A stretch of DNA of 64,000 bases from positions 124,001 to 188,000 of the forward strand of contig NZ_PPTR01000007.1 of NCBI RefSeq assembly GCF_003339845.1, given 5' to 3'. The stretch comes from Gordonibacter sp. 28C (GTDB lineage Bacteria > Actinomycetota > Coriobacteriia > Coriobacteriales > Eggerthellaceae). Below are positions 51,413 to 63,828 of the stretch, piece after piece (the first letter of the stretch is position 1; each line of letters begins with the position of its first letter). The position numbers and the translations under genes are program-made. The notes beneath the pieces were generated by a model. The model was given only the letters and a program-made list of their open reading frames with translations. It was not told the DNA's origin and did no database searches.

Positions 51413-52178
51413 GCGCGCCTCCTTCGCCTCTCTCGTCCTCGTCGCAGCGCCCCTTCTCGAGCGGAACGGTCACGATGAAACGCGTCCCCCGCCCGTCGGC
51501 GCCCGGCCCGCACGTGATGGTGCCGCCCAGATCGTCCTCCACGAGCATGCGCATGAGCACGAGCCCCATGCTCCTGCCGCCCTCGAGGGAGAAGCCGCTC
51601 GGAAGGCCCCAGCCGTCGTCCTCGATGAAGGTGGTCAGACCGCATCCTCCGCGCAGGAAGGTGAGCGCGACCGTGCCCTCGTCGCGCTCGGCCAAACCGT
51701 GCTCGATGGCGTTGTGCACGATCTCAGCCACGGCCAGCGCGAAGCTCGTGGCGCCTTGGGCGCCTATCGTCCCTGCCCGCCCGCGCCCCACGACGCGGAC
51801 GCAGGGACTCGCGCCCACCAAGCCCATCTTCACCTGATTGGCCACGGCGAGCGCGAGCGACTTCGCGTCCACGCGCTCGGCGTGGGCGAAGGAGAGCATC
51901 TCGTGAGCGACGGACATGGCGCCAATGCGGGCGACGGCCTCAGTGAACGCCTCGACCACCTGGGGGCTGTCCGTTCGCCGCATCTGCATGCGCAGAAGCG
52001 ACTCGATGGTCTGCAGGTTGTTCTTCACCCGATGGTGAACCTCGCGGATGGTGGCTTCCTTCACGCGCAGCTCGCGCTCGTAGTTCGAACGCGCCGTGAA
52101 CGCGGGGCACCACTCGGTGCCGCACGCGGCGGGCGCGCGGTCGGCGCCGACCGCACGCCGGTTCTCGAGAGCTTCCAT
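51393..52178 (-). CDS. Soluble sensor histidine kinase, HisKA_2 type
   Basis: A 261-residue kinase without membrane segments. The dimerisation domain has REVHHRVKNNLQTIESLLRM (phosphorylated His about residue 49) of the HisKA_2/HWE-like group that partners ANTAR regulators. The ATPase has the N-box AVAEIVHNAIEHGL, G1 IEDDGWGLPSGF and SMGLVLMRMLVEDDLGGTI. Before the His there are only ~40 residues, with two cysteines (CGTEWC) and no PAS or GAF domain, so the signal may be sensed through a partner or these cysteines. It follows the ferredoxin gene by 88 bp on the same strand. Confidence 0.88.
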   Translation of the reverse strand: MEALENRRAVGADRAPAACGTEWCPAFTARSNYERELRVKEATIREVHHRVKNNLQTIESLLRMQMRRTDSPQVVEAFTEAVARIGAMSVAHEMLSFAHAERVDAKSLALAVANQVKMGLVGASPCVRVVGRGRAGTIGAQGATSFALAVAEIVHNAIEHGLAERDEGTVALTFLRGGCGLTTFIEDDGWGLPSGFSLEGGRSMGLVLMRMLVEDDLGGTITCGPGADGRGTRFIVTVPLEKGRCDEDERGEGGAHEDRDR

Positions 52179-52266
52179 GGCGGACCGTTCCTTTCTTCCG
52201 AGAACCAGCCTACCCCGCCCCTGTTTCCGACGCATTGCACCTGCGTAACGCCTGGGGAAACAAGGC

Positions 52267-52575
52267 TCAGATGCGCAGGTCCTCCACAGGAGCGCCGCCC
52301 TCTATGTGCTCCTCCACGATGCGGCGGGCGGCATCGTCGTCCAGGCCGCCGTACCACACGCCCTCGGGGTACACCACGGCCACCGGCCCCTTGTCGCAGA
52401 TGCCGAAGCAGCCGGTGTTCGTGAGCATGACCCCGCCGGACAGCTCGCGGTCGTCTATCTCATCCATGAACGCCCCCAGAAGGCCGCGCGCACCCTGGGC
52501 GGCGCAGAAGCCCTTCTGCGTGCCGTCGGGACGGCAGCTCGTGCAGACGAAGATGTGGTGCTTCGGGGTGATCAT
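52267..52575 (-). CDS. Thioredoxin-like [2Fe-2S] ferredoxin
   Basis: A 102-residue ferredoxin with cysteines in FVCTSCRPDGTQKGFC and TNTGCFGICDKGPVAVVYPE, the pattern of the thioredoxin-fold [2Fe-2S] ferredoxins known from Clostridium pasteurianum and Azotobacter, where they accompany nitrogenase. It overlaps the nifN-B stop by 4 bp (ATGA), so it is coupled to it. It may donate electrons to nitrogenase or to NifB during cofactor assembly. Confidence 0.9.
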   Translation of the reverse strand: MITPKHHIFVCTSCRPDGTQKGFCAAQGARGLLGAFMDEIDDRELSGGVMLTNTGCFGICDKGPVAVVYPEGVWYGGLDDDAARRIVEEHIEGGAPVEDLRI

Positions 52576-55502
52576 AGCGATGCAGCCTCCTTGAACTCGA
52601 TGGTTGTCATGCCGGCGGACAGCTCGGCGGCCGCGGCCAGCACGGCGGGCCGCACGGCGTCGCAGGTGCAGACGGGCGCGATGCCGCAGGCCCGCAGCCT
52701 ATCGGCGGGCGCCTGCCCGATGCGCAGGGCGAGCACGGCCGCGCAGTCGCGCACGGCGGCGAGCGAGCGTTCGAGCCGGTCGGCCTTGGCGCGCGGATCG
52801 CACGCCTCCTGCCCGGTGCAGTAGCGCTCCGTCTCGCGCGTCTCGACGTAGCGCACCACCGTGCCGTCGGTCTCGTAGACCATGAACGACGCGGCCTGGC
52901 CGAAGTGGGCGTCCACCACCGAGCCCGAGCGGCTTGCCACGGCGATGCGCAGCGGGGCATGGCGCGTGCGCGCCCCGTCCGCGCGCGGGACGACCAGCGT
53001 GGCAACGACGGGATCGGCCAGAACCGGCTCCGCAGCCCGGCGCCCCTCCGCCTCCTCGACGGCGCGCACCAAATCCTCCGACAGCTTGCCCACCGCATCG
53101 GCGCGGCACTGCCGACAGTGGTACATCTGGGGCAGGTGCGCCTCGCAGCGCTTGCGCACCTCGTCGAGGCGCGTGCGGCTCACCTGCGGCAAGTCGCCGA
53201 ACACGCTGCCCGCCACGGGAATGTGCTGCATGACGTTGTGGTAGGCCGCGCCCAGCTTGGCGCAAAGCGCGCCCACGTCCTCCACGCAGCCGTCGTTCAC
53301 GCCGGCGACGAGCACCGTGTTCACCTTCACGGCCACGCCCAGCTCCACCAGCCGCTTGATGCCCGCGATCTGGTTTGCCAGAAGCACCGCGCCGGCGGCC
53401 TCGCCCGTGTAGGTCACGCCGTCCAGGCGCGCGAAGCGGTAGATGCGCCCGGCCACGGCGGGGTCGACGGCGTTCATCGTCACCGTCACGTGCGTCACAC
53501 CCAGACGCGCGATGTCGTCCGCGAAGCGCGGCAGTAGAAGGCCGTTCGTGGACAGGCAGAACGTCATGTCGGGATCGTCCTGGGCGACGAGCTCGAGCGT
53601 CGCGCGCGTGCGCTCCCAGTCGGCCAGCGCGTCGCCGGGGCCGGCGACGCCCACCGTGGTGAGGTTGGGGACGCGCTCCTTCGCCAGGCGGTAGCGCTCG
53701 AAGGCCTCATTTGGCGAGAGCACCGCCGACGCCACGCCGGGCCGGCTCTCGTTCGCGCAGTCGAACTTGCGCACACAGTAGTTGCACGAGATGTTGCAGG
53801 CGGGCGCCACGGCCAGGTGGATGCGGGCGTTCTCGCTCGCGCAACCGCCGTTGAAGCAGGGGTGCTGGGCGGTCTTGCGCGCGAGGGCGAGGGCGGGATC
53901 CTTCGACTCCGCGCTGCGCGCTCCGCTCAGGATGACCGGTAGAGAGGATTGCGCGGCGCCGGGGGCGGCGGGCCGGGCGGCTTGCGCGGCGCCGGGGGCG
54001 GTTGCGCGATCCTCCGCCAACGCGGCGTTCGCCTCGGCCAAAAGCTCGTGGCTGGCGCTTTCGCGGTGGCGATGCGCTTGCGAGAGCAGCGTGTTATCGT
54101 AGAACTCGTCGCGGATGGCCGCGCGGAAGCCCTCCTCCTTGCGCTGCAAGAGCGCGTTCGTGATGCGGTCGAGCAGCGTGAGCGAGCCCTCGTAGCCCAA
54201 GGTGCGCACGCGCTGGCCCCCCACGTGGTCGTGGATGGGAAACGCGCAGCGCACGAGCGGGATGCCGCGCGCGTCCTCGATGCGCCGCCCGTCCGACGAG
54301 CCTATCATCACGTTGGCGCGCAGCTCAACGGCCAAACGCTCGATGTCGCCGAAGTCCGCGTCCTCGAGCACCTCCCAGCGATCCACCAGAAACCGGTCCG
54401 CCGCCTCGCGCACCTCCCGCCGCAGCTCCTCCTCGAAACCGGGGCAGCGCGACCCGGCGGCCGTCACCACGGGAACGACGCCGTTCTCCACGCACAGGCG
54501 CACGGCCGCGTAGCAGAAGTCGGGTTCGCCGAACACCACCGCGCGCCCTTCGGCGTTGTACTTGTGCGAGTCGATCATGGCGTCCAGGTAGCGGCCGCGC
54601 TCCTCGGCGAGGGCGGCGGGCATGCGCACGCCCGCGAACGCCGTCAGCTCGTCCACGAGCGCGTCGATGTCGCGCAGCCCCACCGGCAGGTTGAGGCGCG
54701 TGCAGGGAACGCCGAAACGATCATGCAGGTAGGCGCCGGGCGAGCAGCCGTCGGGCACGAACGTGGCCAGCTCGATGGTCAGCGCCGACCCCGCCATGGT
54801 GGCGATGCGGGCAAGCGGCGTGCCGCCCGCGGGCGTGCGGTCGTACACGGGCAGGCGGGCGCGGTCGAGGTTCTCCGACAGGTCGGGCACGACCACCGCC
54901 TCGATGCCGAACGAGGCCACGAGCCGCTTCAAAAAGCGCATGTCGGCCGGACTCATGGGACCGCACACCAGGTTGAGCTGGCGCGGCGGGGCGTCTTGGG
55001 GGCGCATCTCCACGCTTTCCATCAGCGCGCGCAGGAAGCGGAAGTGCCCGTCGAACTGCGAGCCGCCGTAGCCGGGCGACGCCACCGGGACGAACGTCAC
55101 CTTCGAATCGGGGTGCTTCTCGCGCCAACGCCCCAGCATGCCCGCCACGTCCTCGCCGATGGTCTCGGCCAGGCACGTGGTGGACACGCAGATAGCGGCC
55201 GGATCGTACAGGCGGATGAGGTTGTCGATGCCCTTGTGCAGGTTTCCCTCGCCCCCGTACACCGTGCCCTGCTCGGTGAGCGCCGAGGACGCGATGTCCA
55301 CCGGCTCGTTGTAGTGCGTCGCCATGTGGCGGCGGATGTAGGTGGCGCACCCCTGCGAGCCGTGCAGGATGGTCACGCAGCCCTGCACGCCGAAGGCGGC
55401 CGTGCTCGAGCCCATGGGCATGCACATCTTGCAGGGATTCACGTTCAAGTCAACGAGGGCGCCGCGCTCCTTCACTTGGGGAGGCTCGTTTCGTCGTGCC
55501 AT
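52572..55502 (-). CDS. nifN-B: NifN-NifB fusion with C-terminal NifX-like domain
   Basis: A 976-residue protein with three parts. Residues 1-480 are NifN, half of the NifEN scaffold (VNPCKMCMPMG, LHGSQGCATYIRRH, STTCLAETIGED). Residues ~545-840 are NifB, the radical-SAM enzyme that makes NifB-co (AQHPCFNGGCASENARIHLA, then CNISCNYC about 570-577 and DCANESRPGV). About 855-965 is a NifX-like cofactor-binding domain (LRIAVASRSGSVVDAHFGQA). The linker (~485-545) is Ala/Pro-rich and contains residues VILSGARSAESKDP encoded by a repeat element. NifN-B fusions are known in clostridia. Confidence 0.95.
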   Translation of the reverse strand: MARRNEPPQVKERGALVDLNVNPCKMCMPMGSSTAAFGVQGCVTILHGSQGCATYIRRHMATHYNEPVDIASSALTEQGTVYGGEGNLHKGIDNLIRLYDPAAICVSTTCLAETIGEDVAGMLGRWREKHPDSKVTFVPVASPGYGGSQFDGHFRFLRALMESVEMRPQDAPPRQLNLVCGPMSPADMRFLKRLVASFGIEAVVVPDLSENLDRARLPVYDRTPAGGTPLARIATMAGSALTIELATFVPDGCSPGAYLHDRFGVPCTRLNLPVGLRDIDALVDELTAFAGVRMPAALAEERGRYLDAMIDSHKYNAEGRAVVFGEPDFCYAAVRLCVENGVVPVVTAAGSRCPGFEEELRREVREAADRFLVDRWEVLEDADFGDIERLAVELRANVMIGSSDGRRIEDARGIPLVRCAFPIHDHVGGQRVRTLGYEGSLTLLDRITNALLQRKEEGFRAAIRDEFYDNTLLSQAHRHRESASHELLAEANAALAEDRATAPGAAQAARPAAPGAAQSSLPVILSGARSAESKDPALALARKTAQHPCFNGGCASENARIHLAVAPACNISCNYCVRKFDCANESRPGVASAVLSPNEAFERYRLAKERVPNLTTVGVAGPGDALADWERTRATLELVAQDDPDMTFCLSTNGLLLPRFADDIARLGVTHVTVTMNAVDPAVAGRIYRFARLDGVTYTGEAAGAVLLANQIAGIKRLVELGVAVKVNTVLVAGVNDGCVEDVGALCAKLGAAYHNVMQHIPVAGSVFGDLPQVSRTRLDEVRKRCEAHLPQMYHCRQCRADAVGKLSEDLVRAVEEAEGRRAAEPVLADPVVATLVVPRADGARTRHAPLRIAVASRSGSVVDAHFGQAASFMVYETDGTVVRYVETRETERYCTGQEACDPRAKADRLERSLAAVRDCAAVLALRIGQAPADRLRACGIAPVCTCDAVRPAVLAAAAELSAGMTTIEFKEAASL
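53893..53936. repeat. REP-like element, family A (copy 5), inside nifN-B
   Basis: GCGGGATCCTTCGACTCC ... CTCAGGATGAC, in frame within the linker between the NifN and NifB domains. On its left (downstream in the gene) NifB begins; on its right lie imperfect direct repeats GCGGCGCCGGGGGCGG (about 53950-54000). Confidence 0.85.
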
Positions 55503-55560
55503 CGTATCACCTCGTCTCTTCTCGTCTCTTCTCGTCGATTCGCCGCCTTGGGTGCCAAGG

Positions 55561-55595
55561 AGATCCCTCGGCCCCGCGCTCCGCTCAGGATGGCG
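55561..55595. repeat. REP-like element, family A (degenerate copy 6)
   Basis: AGATCCCTCGGCCCC ... CTCCGCTCAGGATGG resembles the other copies but has lost part of the centre. It lies in the 104-bp nifE/nifN-B gap, next to tandem CTCGTCTCTT repeats (55512-55533). Confidence 0.65.
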
Positions 55596-55606
55596 AAGGG
55601 CGGCGG

Positions 55607-56968
55607 TTATACGTAGGTCCACACGGGCGAGTTCATGGACGAGTTGATCTCCTCCGCGAAGTTCCGCACGCCCACGAAGCCGGCCAGCGGGTGCTTGCGC
55701 TCGTGGTTGTGGTCGCAGAACGCCACGCCCAACTTGTAGGCCAGCGGGCGCTCCTTCACGCCCCCCACCAGAATGTCCGCGCCGCGCTCCAGCATGAACT
55801 TCTCCAGCTCGGAGGGGTTCGCGTCGTCGAGCACCACGCACCCCGGGCTCACGAGCGAGCGGATGACCTCGTAGTCCTCCGGCCGCCCCGTCTGGGTTCC
55901 CACCATGACCGCGTCCATGCCGAACTCGCGGAACTGCCTGATCAGCGATATGGCCTTGAATCCGCCGCCCACGTAGATGGCGGCGCGCCTGCCCTCGAGG
56001 CGGGGGCGGTAGCGCGCGACCACCGGATCGAGCAGGCGGGTCTGCTCCTCGCAAAACACCCGCGTGCGCTCCACCGTCTCGGGCTCGCCCAACGCCTCGG
56101 CGATGCGCATGAGCGACGAGACGGTGTCTTCGATGCCGTAGAAGCTCACCTTGATGTAGGGGATGCCCAAGTCGCGCTCCATGCGCTTGGCCAGCGCCGT
56201 CATCGACCCCGCACACTGCACCACGTTGAGCTTCGCCTGCGGCGCGCACGCCAGCTCGTCGCAGCAGGAGTCGCCCGTGATGCCGGTGATAACGTCGATG
56301 CCGAGGCCCGCCAGGTAGTTCTTCACGATCCACATCTCGCCGGCCAGATTGAAGTCGCCCAGGATGTTGATGCCGCGCGCCTTGTCCCGCGGAAACGGCG
56401 TGGTGCCGATCAGCTTCATGATGGCGTCGCCCGCCAGACGGTAGCCCTGCGCCTTGTGCCCCGAGAACCCGGGCGCCTGCACGGGGATCACGCGGATGCC
56501 GTGGCGTTCCTCGGCCGCCTTGCACACCGCGCCCACGTCGTCGCCGATGACGCCGGCGATGCAGGTGGCGTACACGAACACCACGTTGGGCGCGTGCGCC
56601 TCCACCGTCTGGTCGATGGCGCGCGCGAGCTTCTTCTCGCCGCCGAAGATCACGTCGGTCTCGGACAGGTCGGTGGAGAAGCTGTGCCGATAGAGGTCCT
56701 GGCCGCTGGTCAGACTGCCGCGGATGTCCCAGGTGTAGCTGGAGCAGCCGATGGGCCCGTGGATGATGTGGAAGGCGTCGGTGATGGGGTTGAGCACCAC
56801 GCGCGCACCGCAGAAGACGCACGCGCGCTGGCTCACCGCCCCCGCCGCGCTCGCCTGCTCGCAGGCGATGCCCGGCCCGGCGCATCCGTCCGCCTCCAGG
56901 ATGGAGGCCTTGCGCTCGTCGAGCACCACCGCCTCGCGCGATGACCGCACTTTCGTCGTTCCGGGCAC
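55607..56968 (-). CDS. nifE: Nitrogenase cofactor scaffold protein NifE
   Basis: A 453-residue NifE, which with NifN matures NifB-co into FeMo-co. It has the cluster cysteines RACVFCGARVV (about residues 50-53), HGPIGCSSYTWDIRG (75) and VYATCIAGVIGDD (136), and NVVQCAGSMTALAKRM in the cofactor region. The GTG start is chosen because GGAAGGAG is 9 bases upstream; a TTG three codons earlier is an alternative. It follows nifK by 16 bp. Confidence 0.95.
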   Translation of the reverse strand: MPGTTKVRSSREAVVLDERKASILEADGCAGPGIACEQASAAGAVSQRACVFCGARVVLNPITDAFHIIHGPIGCSSYTWDIRGSLTSGQDLYRHSFSTDLSETDVIFGGEKKLARAIDQTVEAHAPNVVFVYATCIAGVIGDDVGAVCKAAEERHGIRVIPVQAPGFSGHKAQGYRLAGDAIMKLIGTTPFPRDKARGINILGDFNLAGEMWIVKNYLAGLGIDVITGITGDSCCDELACAPQAKLNVVQCAGSMTALAKRMERDLGIPYIKVSFYGIEDTVSSLMRIAEALGEPETVERTRVFCEEQTRLLDPVVARYRPRLEGRRAAIYVGGGFKAISLIRQFREFGMDAVMVGTQTGRPEDYEVIRSLVSPGCVVLDDANPSELEKFMLERGADILVGGVKERPLAYKLGVAFCDHNHERKHPLAGFVGVRNFAEEINSSMNSPVWTYV

Positions 56969-56984
56969 GAAAACCAACTCCTTC

Positions 56985-58357
56985 CTACATCACGAATTCC
57001 AGATCGCAGTCCTCGCAGTCGCGATCCTGCCGGTCCATGAGCGCGTCGGCCATGCGCTGCAACAGCTGAAGCGCGCCCTTGTACCCCACCAGCGGGATGT
57101 AAGGGTGCACGTAGCGGTCGATGACCGGGAACCCGCAACGCACGAGCGGGACGTCCTCGGCCTTGGCGATCTGCTTCCACAGGCTCGGGCCCAGAAGCAG
57201 GTCCACCGGCTCCTGTATGATGCGTTGGTGCATTTCGAAGTAGTCCGTCTCGGCCTTGTACCAGCAGGCCGCGCGGTCGAAGCCGGCCTCGTCGAGCACG
57301 GCCTCGACGGCGCCCGCGAAGTCGCCGCCCGGCGTGCCCGTGCCCACGAAGGCGGGAACCATGCCGCACTCCAGCACGAAGCGCACAAGGCCGATCACCG
57401 TGTCGGGGTCTCCGCAGATGGCCACGCGCTTGCCGTCGAGGTACTGGTGCGCGTCGATCATGCAGTCCACCAGCTGCCCGCGCTCCACCTCCAGCGCCTC
57501 CGGCACGCGGTGGTCGGCGTGGCGCGCGAGCGCCATGACGAAGTCGTCGGTGGCCCCCACGCCGATGGGCAGGCCCAGCTCCGCGAAATCCACGCCGTGC
57601 TTGCGCTTGAGCGCGTTCGCGCACCCGGCCGACGCCCACGTTCCCAACGCGAACGAGTAGGCGGCGTCGCCGAGCGCCTCCACCTCGGCAAGCGGCGTGC
57701 CGCCCTTCGGGTACAGCTCGAACGTGCCGGTCATGGGGGCGTCCATGACGCCGGTGGTGTCGGGCATCATGGTGTAGTCGATGCCGAACGCCTCCAGGTA
57801 CTTCTTCGTCTCGCGCATGTCGGCGGGGTTCACGAAACCCGGCACCACCATGACCTTGCCGGTGGGCTCGCCCGTCTTCTCGGCCATATGCTCCACGAAG
57901 CCGGCCGCCATGGCCGAGAAGCCCGTGACGTGCGACCCCACGCAACTGGGCGTGGAGCAGTAGATCACGCGCTTGCCCTCGGGCACCTCGATGGCCGACA
58001 CGAACGCGTGCAAATCGTCGCCGATGGTCTCGGACAGGCACGTGGTGTGCACGGCGATGACGTCGGGATCGTAGATGTCGAAGATGTTCTTGACGGCGGT
58101 CTTGAGATTCGCGCCGCCGCCGAACACGCTCGCGCCCTCGGTGAAGGCCGACGTGGACGCCATGGCGGGTTCCTTGAAGTGGCGCGTCAGGAACATGCGG
58201 TGGAAGGCTATGCAGCCCTGGGAGCCGTGGCTGTGGGGCATGACGCCGTGCACGCCGAGCGCCGCGTAGACGGCGCCCACCGGCTGGCAGGTTTTGGCGG
58301 GGTTCGCCACAAGCGCGTGTCGCTCCATGACGGAGTCGCGCGGGGTAGCTTCGAGCA

Positions 58358-58358
<1 letters not shown>
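56985..58358 (-). CDS. nifK: Nitrogenase molybdenum-iron protein beta chain
   Basis: A 457-residue NifK. P-cluster cysteines are Cys24 (PAKTCQPVGAVYA), Cys49 (GSQGCIAFHRMFLTRHF) and Cys107 (HTTCLSETIGDD); the Ser/Thr-rich STPSCVGSHVTGF follows. It lacks the ~50-residue N-terminal extension of the Azotobacter protein, like the C. pasteurianum chain. Its ATG overlaps the nifD stop by one base (TAATG), giving tight coupling for the 2:2 complex. Confidence 0.97.
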
Positions 58359-60010
<1,652 letters not shown>

Positions 60011-60023
60011 TGTTTCACCTGCC

Positions 60024-60407
60024 TTAGTACGCGTCGGCGGCTTGTTCGCCGTTGCGGACGCGATAGCTTTCCGTGATGGGAAGGACGAATATCTTGCCGT
60101 CGCCAGGCGAGCGCGTGGTGTTCGCATCGGTGATAAGCTTTACCACCGGCGCCACGTCAGCCTCCTCGACTATGAGCGTGAACAGGCGTTTCGATATGAG
60201 GCGCAGCGGTTCGGACAGGGCCTCGCCCACGTGGTCGGCGGGAACCTCGCCCTCCTCCAGGATGGCGCTGGCCAACGTGCGGTCCATGAGCTTCTTGCCG
60301 CGGCCGAGCACCACCTGACAGGTGAACGACGGGAAGCCCGCCTCCGCCAACGCGGTTTTCGTGGCGCCCACCTTGCTGGGGCGCACGATAGCCATGATTT
60401 CCTTCAT
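60024..60407 (-). CDS. nifI2: PII-like nitrogenase switch protein NifI2
   Basis: A 127-residue PII-family protein. With NifI1 it binds NifDK and blocks activity when ammonia is available; 2-oxoglutarate and ATP reverse this. Conserved stretches: MKEIMAIVRPSKVGATKTAL, QVVLGRGKKLM and SPGDGKIFVLPITESYRVRNG. The T-loop region is enlarged, as in NifI2. Location between nifH and nifD is diagnostic of the NifI type. Confidence 0.93.
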   Translation of the reverse strand: MKEIMAIVRPSKVGATKTALAEAGFPSFTCQVVLGRGKKLMDRTLASAILEEGEVPADHVGEALSEPLRLISKRLFTLIVEEADVAPVVKLITDANTTRSPGDGKIFVLPITESYRVRNGEQAADAY

Positions 60408-60452
60408 GATGGTCTCCTTCGGTATCGGGGCCGGGGACGAGGGGTCGGCGCC

Positions 60453-60779
60453 CTACAGCCCCGCCTTGCCGTTCGAGACGGTGTAGGCTTCCTCCACCGG
60501 CGATACGAAGATGCGGCCGTCGCCGAAGTTGCCGTTTTCTCCGGTGCGGGCCGCGCCCAAGATGACGCGGATGGCGTCGTCGGCGTCGTCGTCGGCCACC
60601 ACCAGCATGAGCATCTCCTTGGGGATCTCGTCGTACACCAAGTCGCCCACCTTCACGCCCATCTGGCGCCCGCGGCCGAACACGCTCATTTTCGTGATGG
60701 CCGGGAAATCGGCGTCCAGCAGTTCCTTCATCACGTCCGTCGCCTTCTCGGGACGCACGATCGCGCGTATGAGTTGCAT
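60453..60779 (-). CDS. nifI1: PII-like nitrogenase switch protein NifI1
   Basis: A 108-residue PII-family protein (MQLIRAIVRPEKATDVMKEL, FGRGRQMGVKVGDLVYDEIP, GDGRIFVSPVEEAYTVSNGK). The short T-loop and the position directly after nifH fit NifI1. AGAGG lies about 10 bases before the ATG. It precedes nifI2 by 45 bp. Together they give post-translational switch-off without DraT/DraG, neither of which is in the window. Confidence 0.93.
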   Translation of the reverse strand: MQLIRAIVRPEKATDVMKELLDADFPAITKMSVFGRGRQMGVKVGDLVYDEIPKEMLMLVVADDDADDAIRVILGAARTGENGNFGDGRIFVSPVEEAYTVSNGKAGL

Positions 60780-60804
60780 AAGGGTTTTCCTCTCTCGTCG
60801 ATGC

Positions 60805-60837
60805 CTCGCCTGCGTCCGGGCGATGTTCCCGGGCGAG
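60805..60837 (-). promoter_or_regulatory. Hairpin in the nifH-nifI1 spacer
   Basis: On the minus strand CTCGCC...GGCGAG with inner CCGGG...CCCGG forms a stable hairpin 33 bases after nifH. No T-run follows. Such hairpins can stabilise the nifH message or reduce expression of later genes. Confidence 0.5.
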
Positions 60838-60869
60838 CCTGCGCTCAAACCGAACCGCCCGTCGGCCCG

Positions 60870-63024
<2,155 letters not shown>

Positions 63025-63030
63025 GTGCCC

Positions 63031-63036
63031 ATTATG
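63031..63036 (-). promoter_or_regulatory. Possible -10 box for leaderless nifV
   Basis: CATAAT on the minus strand ends 6 bases before the nifV ATG, placing the A of ATG at the expected +1. No Shine-Dalgarno sequence is present. Leaderless transcripts with this spacing are common in actinobacteria. Confidence 0.4.
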
Positions 63037-63087
63037 CGCGGAAAAAGCTGCGGCGCCAGATCGGTGTTGCAGCTCGAAACCTAGATT

Positions 63088-63765
63088 TCACGGAAGGACG
63101 CACCAGGGCCGATCGTGCACGCCGACCTCACGGTCGCGCATCTTCCGCCATCCACCGAACAGCTGCTCGTCCGAAATGGGCGGCGCGCCCTCCGTGCAGC
63201 GGTAGTAGGCGGCCCGCCCCGAGTTCGCGATGACGGCCATGTCGTGGGCGCTGATGAGCTGGGAGCCGTCCTCGACGCTCACGACGTACGACAAGAGCCC
63301 TATGTGGGCGGAGGCGAGCAAGGCGACGTAGTACGGGCGCAGGCGGTCCTTGGGAGCGCGGTCGTCATCCATCATGGCGTTCAGCTCCCGACGCACCTGC
63401 GCCTGAAGGCGCTCTTTGAAGTACACGTCGCCGTTCTCGCCCATGAGGGGCCCGAGAACCGGCCGCAAGCTCATCCCGGTCTCGAACCAGTTCTCCATGC
63501 TCTCGAAGGGCTTGCCGGCGCGGTCGTCTTTCGAGGACGCCTTCCGTGCGCGATAGAGGCTCAAGCGGTCGAGCAGGCGTCGTTCGATCTGCTCGAGCAG
63601 GTCGTAAGTGTCCTCGAAGTAGCGGTAGAACGTCGTGCGGGCCACGTTGCACCGGCCGGTCAGCTCCTTGACCGTCACCTTCCCGTAGGGCTTCACGCCC
63701 ATAAGTTCGAGAAAGGCGTCCGCCATGGCCCTCTCGGTGTCGTTGAACGTTTGCAGGGCGTCCAT
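63088..63765 (-). CDS. TetR-family regulator
   Basis: A 225-residue protein with an N-terminal TetR helix-turn-helix (AMADAFLELMGVKPYGKVTV, ELTGRCNVARTTFYRYFEDT) and a divergent, helical ligand-binding domain. This type, with the C-terminal extension, is abundant in Eggerthellaceae. GAGGAGG precedes ATG. It lies 63 bp upstream of nifV on the same strand and just left of the terminator of the next gene, but no evidence links it to nif control. Confidence 0.85.
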   Translation of the reverse strand: MDALQTFNDTERAMADAFLELMGVKPYGKVTVKELTGRCNVARTTFYRYFEDTYDLLEQIERRLLDRLSLYRARKASSKDDRAGKPFESMENWFETGMSLRPVLGPLMGENGDVYFKERLQAQVRRELNAMMDDDRAPKDRLRPYYVALLASAHIGLLSYVVSVEDGSQLISAHDMAVIANSGRAAYYRCTEGAPPISDEQLFGGWRKMRDREVGVHDRPWCVLP

Positions 63766-63785
63766 GGCCGGCCTCCTCACACGCG

Positions 63786-63819
63786 AAAAACCCTCCTGCC
63801 GTTATAACAGACAGGAGGG
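63786..63819 (-). terminator. Intrinsic terminator of the gene at the right edge
   Basis: On the minus strand CCCTCCTG, a 13-base loop and CAGGAGGG are followed by TTTTT. It lies 9 bases after the stop of the partial gene and isolates it from the TetR gene. Confidence 0.88.
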
Positions 63820-63828
63820 CACGCTGCA

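Noticed and set aside
52572-56885. A single open frame of over 1400 codons joining nifN-B to a frame antiparallel in register with nifE
   Set aside because: The upstream part is an alternate frame of nifE. nifN-B has its own ATG at 55502 with GAGGTG, and the NifN fold begins there.
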